Below, in pieces: positions 8,820 to 18,242 of a stretch of DNA of 64,000 bases. Under the pieces are notes generated by a model. That model was not told the DNA's origin. It saw only the letters and a program-made list of their open reading frames with translations, and ran no database searches. This DNA is from Armatimonadetes bacterium DC. GTDB lineage: Bacteria > Armatimonadota > Fimbriimonadia > Fimbriimonadales > GBS-DC. Within the stretch, counting starts at the first letter, position 1, and the number at the start of each line of letters is the position of its first letter. The position numbers were made by a program, and so were the translations under genes. The stretch is from NCBI GenBank assembly GCA_001442985.1, contig LDYB01000016.1:304640-368639 (forward strand). Direction: 5' to 3'.

Positions 8820-8882
8820 TGCGCCGACCCTCCATCGCATGAGGGGTTATTCCACATTTGATGCCAAAACCGCAAAGAGGGG

Positions 8883-9704
8883 TCAGGCAATCGGAATCGT
8901 GTGAAGAATCTTTTTCTGGAGAATCAGGAGTTCCGTGTCGGGGTGGAGGTTGAGCTGGTGGCGTGCGGAGCCGCCGTTGATGGCGACTTCCAGATAGCGA
9001 TTGCTGCCGAAGTAGGCGAGAGGCTCGCCCCACGGCACATCGCCGAAGGTCTGCACCAGCGGCAGCGTGCGTTCACCCAGGCGCACCTCCACCAAGTGTT
9101 CGGGCTGGCGCCAGCGCAGAAAGACTTCCTCGCGCAGGTTGAAAATCACATTCCCGAAGTGGTCAGTGTGGAGCGGGCGTGTGCGGATGGTGTCGGGCGT
9201 CAGGATCGGTTCGATTCCTTCCAGAGTCTGCAGGCTGGCGGGGTCTATCGGGGTGCCGAGCATGGCGAGCGGAAAACCGTTGGCATAATGCGCACAGGTG
9301 GGGGCGAAAATATCGCGCCCGTGGAAGGTCGCGCTCACAGCAGGCAGGTGGAAGCGGGGGTTATCCAGCACGACCGCCGCCTCTGGGGGGTCTTCTCGGA
9401 GCGCGAGCGTCAGCAAGCCGTTATCGGGCGCGAAGTAGGTGCATTTTCGCGCCTGAACCGCCACCGCGCGGCGCTCTGTGCCCACGCCCGGGTCCACGAC
9501 GGCAATCACCAGCGTGCCTTCTGGAAGGTAAGGCACGGCGGTACTCAATAGATAGGCGCCGGCTCGAATATCCTGCGGGGGAACCTCGTGGGTGAGGTCT
9601 AAAAATTCCACCGACTCGCACATGTGCAGCAGAACCGCCTTCACCTGCGCCACATAGGTGTCTTTGTGCCCATAATCGGTGAGCAGGGCAACCAGACGGC
9701 TCAT
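8883..9704 (-). CDS. SAM hydroxide adenosyltransferase family (DUF62)
   Basis: A 273-residue member of the DUF62 family, which hydrolyses S-adenosylmethionine to adenosine and methionine using an activated hydroxide. Family motifs are LLTDYGHKDTYV (7-18), VVDPGVGTERR and FAPDNGLLT. It is the last gene of a three-gene string (M20 peptidase, CBS protein, this gene) joined by ATGA overlaps. Its ATG overlaps the CBS gene stop. Confidence 0.88.
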   Translation of the reverse strand: MSRLVALLTDYGHKDTYVAQVKAVLLHMCESVEFLDLTHEVPPQDIRAGAYLLSTAVPYLPEGTLVIAVVDPGVGTERRAVAVQARKCTYFAPDNGLLTLALREDPPEAAVVLDNPRFHLPAVSATFHGRDIFAPTCAHYANGFPLAMLGTPIDPASLQTLEGIEPILTPDTIRTRPLHTDHFGNVIFNLREEVFLRWRQPEHLVEVRLGERTLPLVQTFGDVPWGEPLAYFGSNRYLEVAINGGSARHQLNLHPDTELLILQKKILHTIPIA

Positions 9705-10108
9705 GGCTCCGATTCCTCAATCAGCGCCTGACAGCAGTCGATAAGGCGGATGGTGCCGATGAACTTGCCCTCGCCGAGAACGGGGAGGGTGTCCAGTCCA
9801 CTCTGGTGCATCAGGGCGACCGCCTCGGCGATGGAGGCGTGTTCGTTCAAAACAGGCGGGTTCGGTTGCATCCACTGTGTGATGGGGGTCTGCGCGAGGG
9901 CGCGTGCGGAGGTTACCCCGGCAGATTCGGGGTAGAAAATCTGGAACACCCGCCGCTCGGTGATGATTCCCTGCACCGCGCCCGAATCATCCAGCACGGG
10001 GAGCAAAGTTACCTGATAGAGATCAAGCTTATCCACCGCGTCCTGCAGAACGGCGTCTGTTCGCAGGAAGGGGGCGTGGGTGTTCACGAACTCCTGCACG
10101 CGCATCAT
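9701..10108 (-). CDS. Tandem CBS-domain protein
   Basis: A 135-residue protein made of two CBS motifs (about 8-65 and 75-133), with VLDDSGAVQGIITERRVFQ and VLGEGKFIGTIRLIDCCQAL as the conserved turns. CBS pairs bind adenosyl ligands such as AMP, ATP or SAM. Overlap by ATGA with both neighbours, including a SAM-hydrolysing family member, suggests adenosyl-ligand sensing, which is inference. It has no fused output domain. Confidence 0.85.
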   Translation of the reverse strand: MMRVQEFVNTHAPFLRTDAVLQDAVDKLDLYQVTLLPVLDDSGAVQGIITERRVFQIFYPESAGVTSARALAQTPITQWMQPNPPVLNEHASIAEAVALMHQSGLDTLPVLGEGKFIGTIRLIDCCQALIEESEP

Positions 10109-11241
10109 CGCATTGCGACGACTTCCCGGATGATGGCGAGGGTCAGGTCTACCCCGCGCACGAGGTCGTCAATCAGCACGAACTCCTCGTGGGTATGCAC
10201 TTTTTGCATTGCAGTGCCCACGACACAGCAGGGGAGTCCGCGTGCGTTATACACGCTGGCGTCGGAGCCGCCGCCGGTTTTGCGCATAGGCGCTTCCAGC
10301 CCGATTTTCTGGGCGGCGGTGCGCACCACTTTGACGGGCAGGTCGTTTTCGGTGAGCTGGTAGCCTTCGTAGTGGCGTTCGTGATGGATTTCCACGCGCC
10401 CGCCGAACTTCTGGGCGGCGCGTTCGAACTCCGCCATCATGTGCGCCACCTGCGCTTCCAGCTTTGCGCGGTTCCAGCTGCGCGCCTCCGCCTTGATGTA
10501 GACCTCTGGGCACACGATATTGGTCATCTGCCCGCCCTGAATGATGCCGATGTTGGCGACGGTCTCCTCATCGATGCGCCCCAGTCGCATGTTGGCAATT
10601 GCGTCGGCGGCAATCTGGATGGCGCTGATGCCCTTTTCAGGCTCCACCCCTGCGTGGGCAGGCTTGCCAATCACGCGCACTTCCAGTTTATCGTGCGTGG
10701 GCGCTTCCACAATCACCGAGCCGACGGGCGGACCCGAGTCGTACACGAAGCCGAAGTCGCTATCCACGAGGGAGAAATCGAGCGCCCGCGCCCCCAGCAG
10801 CCCCACCTCTTCGCAGACGCTAATCAGGAGCTGAATCTGTCCGTGGGGCAGGTTGTTCTCCACCACGATGCGGATGGCTTCCAGAATGGTGCTGAGTCCT
10901 GCCTTATCGTCGGCGCCGAGGATGCTGGTGCCATCGGTGTGGATTTTGCCGTCCTGAACGATGATTTTGACATTCGGGTTCGGCTCGACGGTATCCATGT
11001 GGGCGCTGAAGAAGATTTTGGGGGCGCCGTCGATATTGGCGGGCAGGGTAGCGACGATGTTGTTGGCGTTGCCGCCGACAATCTGGCTGGCGTTATCTTC
11101 TTTCACCTCCAATCCCAGCCCGCGCAGGAAGCCTTTGACATACTCCGCCACTTCGCGTTCGTGGCGTGGAGGCGAGTTAATCTGGCAGAGCGTGGTGAAC
11201 AGCTCCACCAGTCGGTCGCGCTGAAGGGGGACAGGCTCCAT
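10105..11241 (-). CDS. M20-family metallopeptidase (PepT-like)
   Basis: A 378-residue dizinc aminopeptidase-type enzyme. Zinc ligands are in FFSAHMDTVEP (His, with the catalytic Asp after it), GADDKAG, the catalytic Glu pair CEEVG and KVHTHEE near the C-terminus. A dimerisation domain (HAGVEPEKGISA) sits in the middle. The closest family type is the PepT-like tripeptidase group. It is the first gene of the string with the CBS and DUF62 genes and starts 1 nt from the bL27 stop, so it may be read from the bL27 promoter. Confidence 0.9.
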   Translation of the reverse strand: MEPVPLQRDRLVELFTTLCQINSPPRHEREVAEYVKGFLRGLGLEVKEDNASQIVGGNANNIVATLPANIDGAPKIFFSAHMDTVEPNPNVKIIVQDGKIHTDGTSILGADDKAGLSTILEAIRIVVENNLPHGQIQLLISVCEEVGLLGARALDFSLVDSDFGFVYDSGPPVGSVIVEAPTHDKLEVRVIGKPAHAGVEPEKGISAIQIAADAIANMRLGRIDEETVANIGIIQGGQMTNIVCPEVYIKAEARSWNRAKLEAQVAHMMAEFERAAQKFGGRVEIHHERHYEGYQLTENDLPVKVVRTAAQKIGLEAPMRKTGGGSDASVYNARGLPCCVVGTAMQKVHTHEEFVLIDDLVRGVDLTLAIIREVVAMR

Positions 11242-11242
11242 G

Positions 11243-11500
11243 TCAGTTGCTCACCGGGATGACGCTCACGCGGCGACGGTTGCGCGGTCCCTCAAACTTG
11301 ACATAGCCGTCCACGAGGGCAAACAGGGTGTCATCGTTGCCGCGCCCGACATTGCGTCCGGGATGGAACTTGGTGCCGCGCTGGCGCACGATGATGTTGC
11401 CCGCACGCACAAACTCGCCGCCATAGGCTTTCACGCCCAGAAACTTCGGATTGCTATCGCGTCCGTTTCGGGTACTGCCGACACCTTTTTTGCTTGCCAT
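11243..11500 (-). CDS. rpmA: 50S ribosomal protein bL27
   Basis: An 85-residue bL27 whose N-terminus ([19 protein letters not shown]) reaches the peptidyl-transferase centre. It lacks the cleavable N-terminal extension of Firmicutes. ATG 11500 has GAGGAGG 8 nt upstream, so the upstream in-frame codons are not used. The usual partner rplU (bL21) is not adjacent. Confidence 0.95.
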   Translation of the reverse strand: MASKKGVGSTRNGRDSNPKFLGVKAYGGEFVRAGNIIVRQRGTKFHPGRNVGRGNDDTLFALVDGYVKFEGPRNRRRVSVIPVSN

Positions 11501-11525
11501 ATCGGTTGCCTCCTCGTAGAGGGGT

Positions 11526-11559
11526 ATTATACCCGATTGCGCCCCCAGAGGGGTACACT
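11526..11559. promoter_or_regulatory. Divergent promoters for bL27 (-) and the DraG-like gene (+)
   Basis: On the minus strand TATAAT at 11526-11531 (GGGTATAATACCCC) lies 25 nt from the bL27 ATG. On the plus strand TACACT at 11554-11559 (GGGGTACACTTG) lies 11 nt from the ATG at 11571. Both fit the GGGTAYAMT class. Confidence 0.6.
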
Positions 11560-11570
11560 TGTGAGCCGGC

Positions 11571-12653
11571 ATGGGTGTGGTTGATGAGCCGATTCGGGAG
11601 GAGGCTCTGCGGGGCGCGTTGCTGGGGGTGGCGTTGGGCGACGCAGTGGGGCTACCCTACGAGAAGCTCAGCCCGCGTCGGGCGTTGCGCCTCTATCCGG
11701 AGCCTCTTCGCCCGCGCCTTGTGGGGCGCTGGGCGCTGGTTTCGGATGATGGGGAGATGGCGCTGATGACGGCACGGGCGCTGGCGGCGTCGGGCGGCGA
11801 GCCAGGTCGTTTTGAGCGCATGCTGGTGCGGGAGCTGAAGGTCTGGCTGGCGACGCTCCCGGCGGGCGTGGGGCTGGCGACCGCGCGGGCGTGCCTCAAG
11901 CTCTGGCTGGGCGTGTCGCCTGCGCGAAGTGGCGTGTTCTCGGCAGGGAGTGCGCCTGCGATTCGGGGGCTGGTGCTGGGAACCGCGCTCGCGGGGCAGT
12001 CGCAACGCTGGCAGGCGCTGTGTCGGGTTGCGACACGGATTACCCATACCGACGAAAAGGCGTTTCACGGCGCGCTGGTCGCTGCGGCGCTTGCGGAGTG
12101 GGCAACGCTCAGGCATCGTCAGCCCCTGCAAGGAGAGGAGATTCTGCAGGCGTTGAGCCAGCTCCCTTCGCTGGAGGGCAGTGCCCTGCACCACCTGATT
12201 CGGCAGGTGGTGGAGAGCGCGGCGCGGGGCGAATCCACCGAACAGTTTGTGCATGCGCAGGGCTGGAGTCGGGGAGTGTCGGGGTTTGTGTATCATACGC
12301 TGCCCGTTGCCCTGCATGCGTGGCTGGCGCACCCCACGAGCTTTGCAGAGGCGCTTGGGGCGGTGATTCGCTCTGGCGGCGATACCGATACCGTGGGCGC
12401 GCTGCTGGGAGGCTGGATGGGGAGCCATCTCGGCGAGAACGCCTTCCCAGAAGCGTGGCTTGCGGGGCTGAAAGACCCCCTTTGTTCGCGCAAGCAGATT
12501 GCCGCACTGGGTGCGCAGGTGGTGTCTGCGGTGAACAAGGGGATCGGGGTTCCAGCGCGTCGCCCCTTCTATGGGCTACGGCTGGCGCGGAATCTGCTCT
12601 TTCTGGGGGTCGTGCTGACGCACGGGTTTCGGCGTTTGTTGCCGCCGTATTGA
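11571..12653 (+). CDS. ADP-ribosylglycohydrolase family protein (DraG-like)
   Basis: A 360-residue helical dimetal hydrolase. Metal-site motifs are [13 protein letters not shown] near the N-terminus, SDDGEMAL (about 59-66) and [17 protein letters not shown] near 270-286. The family removes ADP-ribose from proteins, nucleic acids or free ADP-ribosyl compounds. The start is 11 nt after a -10 box and has no Shine-Dalgarno, so the mRNA would have almost no leader. The C-terminus has a short hydrophobic stretch ([13 protein letters not shown]). Confidence 0.85.
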   Translation: MGVVDEPIREEALRGALLGVALGDAVGLPYEKLSPRRALRLYPEPLRPRLVGRWALVSDDGEMALMTARALAASGGEPGRFERMLVRELKVWLATLPAGVGLATARACLKLWLGVSPARSGVFSAGSAPAIRGLVLGTALAGQSQRWQALCRVATRITHTDEKAFHGALVAAALAEWATLRHRQPLQGEEILQALSQLPSLEGSALHHLIRQVVESAARGESTEQFVHAQGWSRGVSGFVYHTLPVALHAWLAHPTSFAEALGAVIRSGGDTDTVGALLGGWMGSHLGENAFPEAWLAGLKDPLCSRKQIAALGAQVVSAVNKGIGVPARRPFYGLRLARNLLFLGVVLTHGFRRLLPPY

Positions 12654-12704
12654 GGGAGGCGGATTGTCTCGATCCGACCCACCAGCGCCCATCTGAGGGG
12701 CAGG

Positions 12705-12710
12705 TATAAT
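12705..12710 (+). promoter_or_regulatory. Leaderless-type promoter of the OLD-family gene
   Basis: The -10 TATAAT in CAGGTATAAT is followed after only 6 nt by the ATG. Transcription normally starts 6-8 nt past the -10, so the mRNA would begin at or near the start codon. There is no Shine-Dalgarno. Confidence 0.65.
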
Positions 12711-12716
12711 CCGCTT

Positions 12717-14438
12717 ATGCTGACGCGGTTAGTTGTGCGCCGTTTCAAAACCTTTGAAGAAGTAGATATTGAACTGGGGCAGCGGGTAGTGCTGATAGGT
12801 CCGAACAACTCAGGCAAAAGCTCCGTCCTCCAGGCACTTTCGTTGTGGTACCTGGGGGTCAAGCGCTGGGTGGAAAAGAAGGGTAAGGAAGTGCGCTCTA
12901 AAAAACGCACGGGGGTTGCAATCAATCGGCGCGATATGGTCAATATCCCGGTTTCCAGCGTGCGAATGCTCTGGAAAGACCTCAAGGTGCAGCAGGCGAT
13001 TCCGAGGGGCGCGAAAGTTGTTTCCGAGCGTATCCCCGTAGAGATTGTTGCCTTTGGCGAAGGGGACTCTGGAGCATGGGAGTGCGGTCTGGAGTTTGAG
13101 TATGCGAATCCCGAACAAATATACTGTCGCCCCCTTCTGACGGGAGGCGAGGCGTTCATCATCCCCGAATCGGCTACCAGACTGCAGGTCGCTTATCTAC
13201 CCCCTATGTCGGGGTTGATCAGTCAGGAAGTGCGTCTGGAGCCGGGCGCCATCAATGTGCGTATTGGCGAGGGGCGCACCGCTGAAGTGCTCCGCAACCT
13301 TTGTTATCAGGTGTCAATCGAGAAGCCAGAGCGATGGAAGCATATCTGTGAGCGAATGAAGGAGCTGTTCGGCGTAGAGCTGGAAGAGCCGCAGCACATC
13401 GTTGAACGGGGGGAGATAGAGCTTTACTATCGTACTCGTAACGGAACGCGTCTGGAAATTCAGGCAAGTGGGCGCGGGCAACAGCAGACTCTCTTGATAC
13501 TTGCTTACCTTTCCGCCCATCCGCAATCGGTTCTGCTCATAGATGAACCTGATGCCCATCTGGAAATCCTGCGCCAGCGCCAGATTTATAACATCATTAC
13601 GGAAACCGCCGAGCAAATGGGCAGCCAGGTGATTGCGGCAAGCCATTCCGAAGTAATTCTGAATGAGGCTGCCGACAGGGATGTGGTGATTGCTTTTGTT
13701 GGGCGCCCCCATCGTATTGATGACCGGGGCAACCAGCTGCTAAAGGCGCTCAAGGAGATAGGCTTTGAGGATTACTATCTTGCAGAGCAGAAGGGGTGGG
13801 TGCTTTATCTGGAAGGCTCCACAGATCTGGCTATTCTGCGTGCTTTGGCAAAGCGCCTCGAACACCGCGCGGCAAAACATCTGGAGCGTCCTTTTGTGAA
13901 GTATGTAGGCAATCAGCCCAGAAAAGCGCAGGAACATTTTCATGGACTCCGTGAAGCGAAGCCGGATCTGGTGGGGATTGCAATCTTTGATCGGCTGGGG
14001 CGCGAGCTGCCGCAGGATACCTACCTGCAGATGTTTGAGTGGCGACGGTGCGAGATAGAAAATTATCTTTGCACCCGTGAGACACTTCTGAAATATGCGC
14101 GCGCTCTTGCGGAGCAAACGGGGAACGTCGGGCTGCTCGCTGAAGAATGGGAGCAGGCGATGGAGGATGCCCTGCAAGAGGTAAGGAACGCCCTGCAAAC
14201 TTTAGGTAAGCCCGACCCGTTTGGCGGCGACCTGAAAGTCAGCGAGGAGTTTCTCCCAGGAGTGTTCAGACGCTTTTTCGAGAAGCTGGGGCGCGAGGAT
14301 TTCATGCAGAAGACCGATTACCATGTGCTGGCGGATTATGTGCCAGAGAAGGAGATTGCTGAAGATGTGCGTGAGATGCTGGAGCGCATCTCACAAGTTG
14401 CCGAGCGGGCGCGACCTGAAGGGAAGGAAGAGGTTTAG
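12717..14438 (+). CDS. OLD-family ATPase with TOPRIM-like nuclease domain
   Basis: A 573-residue protein with an ABC/RecF-type ATPase: Walker A GPNNSGKSS at 28-36, signature region SGRGQQQTLLILAYL, Walker B LLIDEPDAHLE at about 272-282, and the H-loop AASHSE. A TOPRIM-like half follows, with YLEGSTDLAIL (about residues 363-373) and AIFDRLG as its acidic positions. OLD proteins are ATP-linked nucleases, often in phage defence with a helicase or reverse transcriptase partner. No partner gene is adjacent, so the role is open. Its stop overlaps the convergent oxidoreductase stop. Confidence 0.8.
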   Translation: MLTRLVVRRFKTFEEVDIELGQRVVLIGPNNSGKSSVLQALSLWYLGVKRWVEKKGKEVRSKKRTGVAINRRDMVNIPVSSVRMLWKDLKVQQAIPRGAKVVSERIPVEIVAFGEGDSGAWECGLEFEYANPEQIYCRPLLTGGEAFIIPESATRLQVAYLPPMSGLISQEVRLEPGAINVRIGEGRTAEVLRNLCYQVSIEKPERWKHICERMKELFGVELEEPQHIVERGEIELYYRTRNGTRLEIQASGRGQQQTLLILAYLSAHPQSVLLIDEPDAHLEILRQRQIYNIITETAEQMGSQVIAASHSEVILNEAADRDVVIAFVGRPHRIDDRGNQLLKALKEIGFEDYYLAEQKGWVLYLEGSTDLAILRALAKRLEHRAAKHLERPFVKYVGNQPRKAQEHFHGLREAKPDLVGIAIFDRLGRELPQDTYLQMFEWRRCEIENYLCTRETLLKYARALAEQTGNVGLLAEEWEQAMEDALQEVRNALQTLGKPDPFGGDLKVSEEFLPGVFRRFFEKLGREDFMQKTDYHVLADYVPEKEIAEDVREMLERISQVAERARPEGKEEV

Positions 14439-15583
14439 CCCAGCTTCGGGTCCGTTATGCGCTGTTCGCGGACGCGGGTCTTGGGCTTGGAGTGGGCTTT
14501 CAGTTCGTTCAGCAGAGCATCATACTCCGCGCGGTCTACAGGGATAGATACAGTCTTGCCGCGCTTGCTTGAGAGAATCAGGGCGTTAATCAGCTCCACC
14601 GTCCAGATGCCCTGTTCGCCGGGCGCGGCAATCGGCTCATCATAGAGAATCGCGCGGGCGAAGTTCTGAATCAGCGCGGGCTGGTCGCCAATTTCAGCAG
14701 GTGGGGGCAGGTCTATGGCGAGTTTCTCGGCGGGGATGCTGTCCCACATGCCTTCCGCGGTGTAGGTGAATTCGCGGATGGGGTGCGCGAGTCGCCACGC
14801 TTCCAGCTGCCCATTCTGCAGGCGAATCTTGCCCCGGTCGCCGCAGATTTCGATGATGTTTTGCCCCGGCTCTTCGTTGGTGGTGGCGTACAGGTAACCG
14901 TGGGCGCCGTTGGGGTACTCCAGAAAGGCGAACGCCTCGTCTTCGGTTTCTATCTCATGCAACGCGGTGCGCGTCTGACCATAGACCTGTCCGGGTAGCC
15001 CGCCCAGCCAGAGGAGCAGATCGATATAGTGGGGCGCCTGATTAATCAGCACGCCACCCCCCTCGCCTGCCCATGTGGCGCGCCAGCCGCCCGAATCGTA
15101 GTACGCCTGCGTGCGATACCAGCAGGTCAGCAGCATGGTGCGTCGCACTTCGCCGATTAAGCCGTCCTCAATCAGCTGGCGTGCGACGCGATTTTCGGGG
15201 CGCATGCGCTGCTGATACATAATCGCGAACTTTTTGCCCGACTGTTGCCACGCCTCCAGTACCCGGTCGGCTTCGGAAACCGCCACGCAGAGCGGTTTCT
15301 CCACCAGCACATGCAAGCCGTGCTGGAACGCCTCGATGGCGATTGGGGCGTGGAAATAGTGTGGGGTGGCGATCAGCACCGCGTCGGCGACACCGCTTTG
15401 AAAGAGCGCTGTTGCGTCCGCGAAAAACGGCACTCCGAACTGCTCCGCGACCGCCTGCGCACGCTCAGGGTGGCGGTCGCACACGGCGGTCAGCGTTGCT
15501 TCGGGCACGCGCTCAGTGATAAAGCGGCAGTGCCCTGTGCCCATGCCGCCTGCGCCAATCACAGCAAAGCGCACCTGCTTCAT
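14435..15583 (-). CDS. Gfo/Idh/MocA-family oxidoreductase
   Basis: A 382-residue NAD(P)-dependent sugar or inositol dehydrogenase-type protein. The N-terminal Rossmann fold has GAGGMG at 10-15, and the EKPLCV motif carries the conserved Lys. The C-terminal alpha/beta domain contains GGVLINQAPHYIDLLLWLGG, where the His is catalytic in the family. The substrate cannot be named. It starts at ATG 15583, overlapping the purM stop as ATGA, so it is translated with purM. Confidence 0.9.
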   Translation of the reverse strand: MKQVRFAVIGAGGMGTGHCRFITERVPEATLTAVCDRHPERAQAVAEQFGVPFFADATALFQSGVADAVLIATPHYFHAPIAIEAFQHGLHVLVEKPLCVAVSEADRVLEAWQQSGKKFAIMYQQRMRPENRVARQLIEDGLIGEVRRTMLLTCWYRTQAYYDSGGWRATWAGEGGGVLINQAPHYIDLLLWLGGLPGQVYGQTRTALHEIETEDEAFAFLEYPNGAHGYLYATTNEEPGQNIIEICGDRGKIRLQNGQLEAWRLAHPIREFTYTAEGMWDSIPAEKLAIDLPPPAEIGDQPALIQNFARAILYDEPIAAPGEQGIWTVELINALILSSKRGKTVSIPVDRAEYDALLNELKAHSKPKTRVREQRITDPKLG

Positions 15584-16614
15584 ATAATCTGCACCTCTCG
15601 TGAGCCGCGTTGCACTTCGCCAATCAGCCACGCCTGCTCGCCTGCGGTCTGGAGCAGGCTCAGCACTTCGTTCACGCGCTCCCGCGCCACAATCAGCACA
15701 TAGCCGATGCCCATGTTGAACACGCGGAACATCTCCGCCTCAGGCACATTCCCCAGTTCCTGAATCAGGCGGAAGATGGGGGGCACTTCCCAGCTGCGGC
15801 GGTCAATCACCACGCGGGCGTCGCTGGGCAGGGCGCGCGGGATGTTTTCATAGAACCCACCCCCTGTGATATGTGCCATCCCATGCACCACATCCGATTC
15901 CAGCAACGGGAACACGGCGTTAAAGTAGGGGCGATGGGGTTGCAGAAGCGCCTCGCCCAGCGAGATTTGCGAATCGGGCAGCGGGTCGTTGAGGCTCATG
16001 TTGGCGATATCGAACAGCACGCGCCGCGCCAGGGTATAGCCGTTGGTATGCAAGCCGTTAGACGCCAGCCCGATTACGGCATCTCCTGGCGCCACGCGCG
16101 AGGGGTGCGGAATCTGGCTATATTCGGCGATTCCCACGATACAACCCGCCACATCCACCTCGCCGGGCATATAGACATCGGGCATCTCGGCAGTTTCGCC
16201 GCCCAGCAGCACAATCCCCAACGCCTGGCACAGCTCCGAAGCGCCCTCCACCACCTGCTGAAGCACCTCCGCCTCCAACTTCGCCATCGCCAGATAGTCC
16301 AGAAAGAAGAGCGGTCGCGCCGCCTGCACCAGCAGGTCGTTCACCCCGTGTGCCACCACATCGTGCCCCAGCACGCGGTACTGTCCCATCATGCGCGCCA
16401 CGCGCACTTTCGTGCCCACCCCGTCGATGCTGGCGACCAGCACGGGCTGGCGATAGTTCTGGAGGTCTAACGACATCATTCCGCCGAACGATCCCATTTC
16501 CGACAGCACGGCGGGCGTGAAAGTGCGATGGACGCTCTCCTTGATGGACGCCAGCGCACGGTTCATCGCGTCGATATCGACGCCTGCATCCCGATATGTG
16601 AACTCTTCGGGCAT
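15580..16614 (-). CDS. purM: Phosphoribosylformylglycinamidine cyclo-ligase (AIR synthetase)
   Basis: A 344-residue purine-pathway enzyme that closes FGAM to AIR using ATP. Motifs include TYRDAGVDIDA at the N-terminus, SIDGVGTKVRVA, the GHDVVAHGVNDLLVQAARPLFFLDYLA segment, LGGETAEMPD and ITGGGFYENIPR. No other pur gene is nearby; it shares its transcript with a Gfo/Idh oxidoreductase instead. The ATG is 7 nt from a TATACT box and lacks a Shine-Dalgarno, so the message is probably leaderless. Confidence 0.95.
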   Translation of the reverse strand: MPEEFTYRDAGVDIDAMNRALASIKESVHRTFTPAVLSEMGSFGGMMSLDLQNYRQPVLVASIDGVGTKVRVARMMGQYRVLGHDVVAHGVNDLLVQAARPLFFLDYLAMAKLEAEVLQQVVEGASELCQALGIVLLGGETAEMPDVYMPGEVDVAGCIVGIAEYSQIPHPSRVAPGDAVIGLASNGLHTNGYTLARRVLFDIANMSLNDPLPDSQISLGEALLQPHRPYFNAVFPLLESDVVHGMAHITGGGFYENIPRALPSDARVVIDRRSWEVPPIFRLIQELGNVPEAEMFRVFNMGIGYVLIVARERVNEVLSLLQTAGEQAWLIGEVQRGSREVQII

Positions 16615-16621
16615 GCGCTGG

Positions 16622-16627
16622 AGTATA
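16622..16627 (-). promoter_or_regulatory. Leaderless-type promoter of purM
   Basis: The minus strand reads CGGGTATACTCC, with 7 nt between TATACT and the purM ATG and no ribosome-binding sequence. Confidence 0.65.
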
Positions 16628-16642
16628 CCCGATTGGGGCTGA

Positions 16643-16690
16643 CGGCAAGAAGGGTCTTGCGGGGCGGCGGAAGTCAGCCTCCCGCCGCCC
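16643..16690 (-). terminator. Paired hairpins after the chemoreceptor gene
   Basis: A 9-bp GC-only stem (GGGCGGCGG/CCGCCGCCC, 16662-16690) lies 12 nt past the chemoreceptor stop on the minus strand, followed by a smaller GCAAGA/TCTTGC stem (16643-16660). There is no T-tract, so it may act with Rho or only protect the 3' end. Confidence 0.45.
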
Positions 16691-16702
16691 TGGATTTGAG
16701 AT

Positions 16703-18223
16703 TTACGCGGCGTGGGTGTAGGTGGACTGCTGTGTCTGGCTCAGATCAAAGGAGCGCAGTGCTTGCTGGAGGGTTTCGGCGAGGCGTTGTAGCCCACCTG
16801 CCAGCGCTGCAATCTGCTCCATCTGCGCGGAAACTTCCTGGGTTGCCGCGCTCATCTGCTGAGTGGCAGCCGAACTCTCCTCGCTGAGGCGCACCGTCTC
16901 GTCCATCACGCTCGCGACCTGATCGGCTTGCGTTGCCATCTGCATCGCGGCGCCTTCGTATTGCTCCACCACCGCCGCGATACTGGCGATTGCCTGACTC
17001 AGCTGGGACTGGACTTCTTGCGTGGCGCGTTGCATGGCGCGCACCACTTCCTGCACGCTTTGTTGCATCGAGCTGATCAGGGTGCCGATTTCTTTGGCGG
17101 AGTTGGCGGAGCGTTCGGCGAGGTTGCGCACTTCTTCGGCGACGACGGCGAAGCCGCGTCCGTGTTCGCCGGCGCGTGCGGCTTCGATGGCGGCGTTGAG
17201 GGCGAGCATGTTGGTTTGGGAGGCGATGCTTTTGATGATTTCGACGATGTTGCCGATTTGCTGGAAGCGGTTGCCCATTTCGCTGACGCGGTGGGCGGTG
17301 TCGTCCATGAGGGTGTTGAGTTGCTGGGTGACGGACTGAGCGTTTTGAACCGCCTGCGCTTGCTGCTGGGCGCCGTGGGCGATTTGTTGGGCGGAGTGCC
17401 TGATCTCGGCGACAGCCTGGGTGGCGCGGTGGACTTGCTGGAGCTGCTGTGTGGTGAGGCGAGCAACCTGTTCAATCGTGGTGGCGATGTCCTGGGCGGC
17501 TTGTCGGGTCTGATCCGTGGCGGACGCCATCTGCGTGGCGGTGTGGTGCAGCTCGTTGCTTACCTGCTGGCTGGTTGAGAGTACCTCCTTGACGCGCGCC
17601 TTGACCTGTCCCATGCAATCCGAAAGGTCATAGCGTGTGCTGGAGACCTGAAGCGTCTCGGTGTTGAACCCGAAGGAGCGAATCATGCTCACCAGATACG
17701 AGTCGCCCACGCTTTGCAGGTCGTAGTTGAACACCTTGCTGATGGCGTTGAATGCTTTGAGCGCGAACTCGTCCCCTTCCGGAAAGCTTTCGCGGAGCGC
17801 TGCCCGCACCAGGTCATAGTAAAGTGTGTAGCTGCCCACATACCATTTCTGGGGCAGGTTAATCTGGTCGTGGATCCAGCCTATTTTGAGACGCCGTTCA
17901 AAGTAGTCCACGCCGAAGTCGCCGCCCGTGGCAGCCTCGCGGAAAATCTGGCGGAAGTATTCCGCCTGGGTTTTCTCCAATCGGGCGCGGACTTGCTCCA
18001 GCGTGATGCCCTTTTGTTGGGCGTATTGCTGGAAGAAAGCACGGGTTTCAGAAAAGCTGAACTGATGGTCGTAGAAGGCTCTGGCGATTTTCGGGGCGTG
18101 TTCCTCTGCCCACGGCAGCATCTCGCGCAGAATCTCGATGTCTTCGCGCGTGAGCCGGATGAACTGCTTGCGCAGATTCAGGTTCTCCTCGTTAATCCGA
18201 TAAAGTTTGCACAATTCTCCCAT
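16703..18223 (-). CDS. Globin-coupled chemoreceptor (HemAT-like)
   Basis: A 506-residue soluble receptor with no membrane segment. Residues 1-190 form a sensor globin: the proximal haem ligand is H118 in [18 protein letters not shown]. Residues 215-480 form a long coiled-coil signalling domain with the conserved hairpin tip around [19 protein letters not shown], which contacts CheA and CheW. It should steer motility or another CheA output in response to oxygen. cheW lies 19 nt upstream in the same operon; cheA is not in the window. Codon choice over the signalling tip is strongly C-ending, unlike the flanks. Confidence 0.9.
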   Translation of the reverse strand: MGELCKLYRINEENLNLRKQFIRLTREDIEILREMLPWAEEHAPKIARAFYDHQFSFSETRAFFQQYAQQKGITLEQVRARLEKTQAEYFRQIFREAATGGDFGVDYFERRLKIGWIHDQINLPQKWYVGSYTLYYDLVRAALRESFPEGDEFALKAFNAISKVFNYDLQSVGDSYLVSMIRSFGFNTETLQVSSTRYDLSDCMGQVKARVKEVLSTSQQVSNELHHTATQMASATDQTRQAAQDIATTIEQVARLTTQQLQQVHRATQAVAEIRHSAQQIAHGAQQQAQAVQNAQSVTQQLNTLMDDTAHRVSEMGNRFQQIGNIVEIIKSIASQTNMLALNAAIEAARAGEHGRGFAVVAEEVRNLAERSANSAKEIGTLISSMQQSVQEVVRAMQRATQEVQSQLSQAIASIAAVVEQYEGAAMQMATQADQVASVMDETVRLSEESSAATQQMSAATQEVSAQMEQIAALAGGLQRLAETLQQALRSFDLSQTQQSTYTHAA

Positions 18224-18242
18224 AAGAATTCACCTCCTCGGC

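Noticed and set aside
16703..18223. Long antisense open frames over the chemoreceptor gene
   Set aside because: They arise from the C-ending codon bias of the true gene and have no ribosome sites or protein-like composition.
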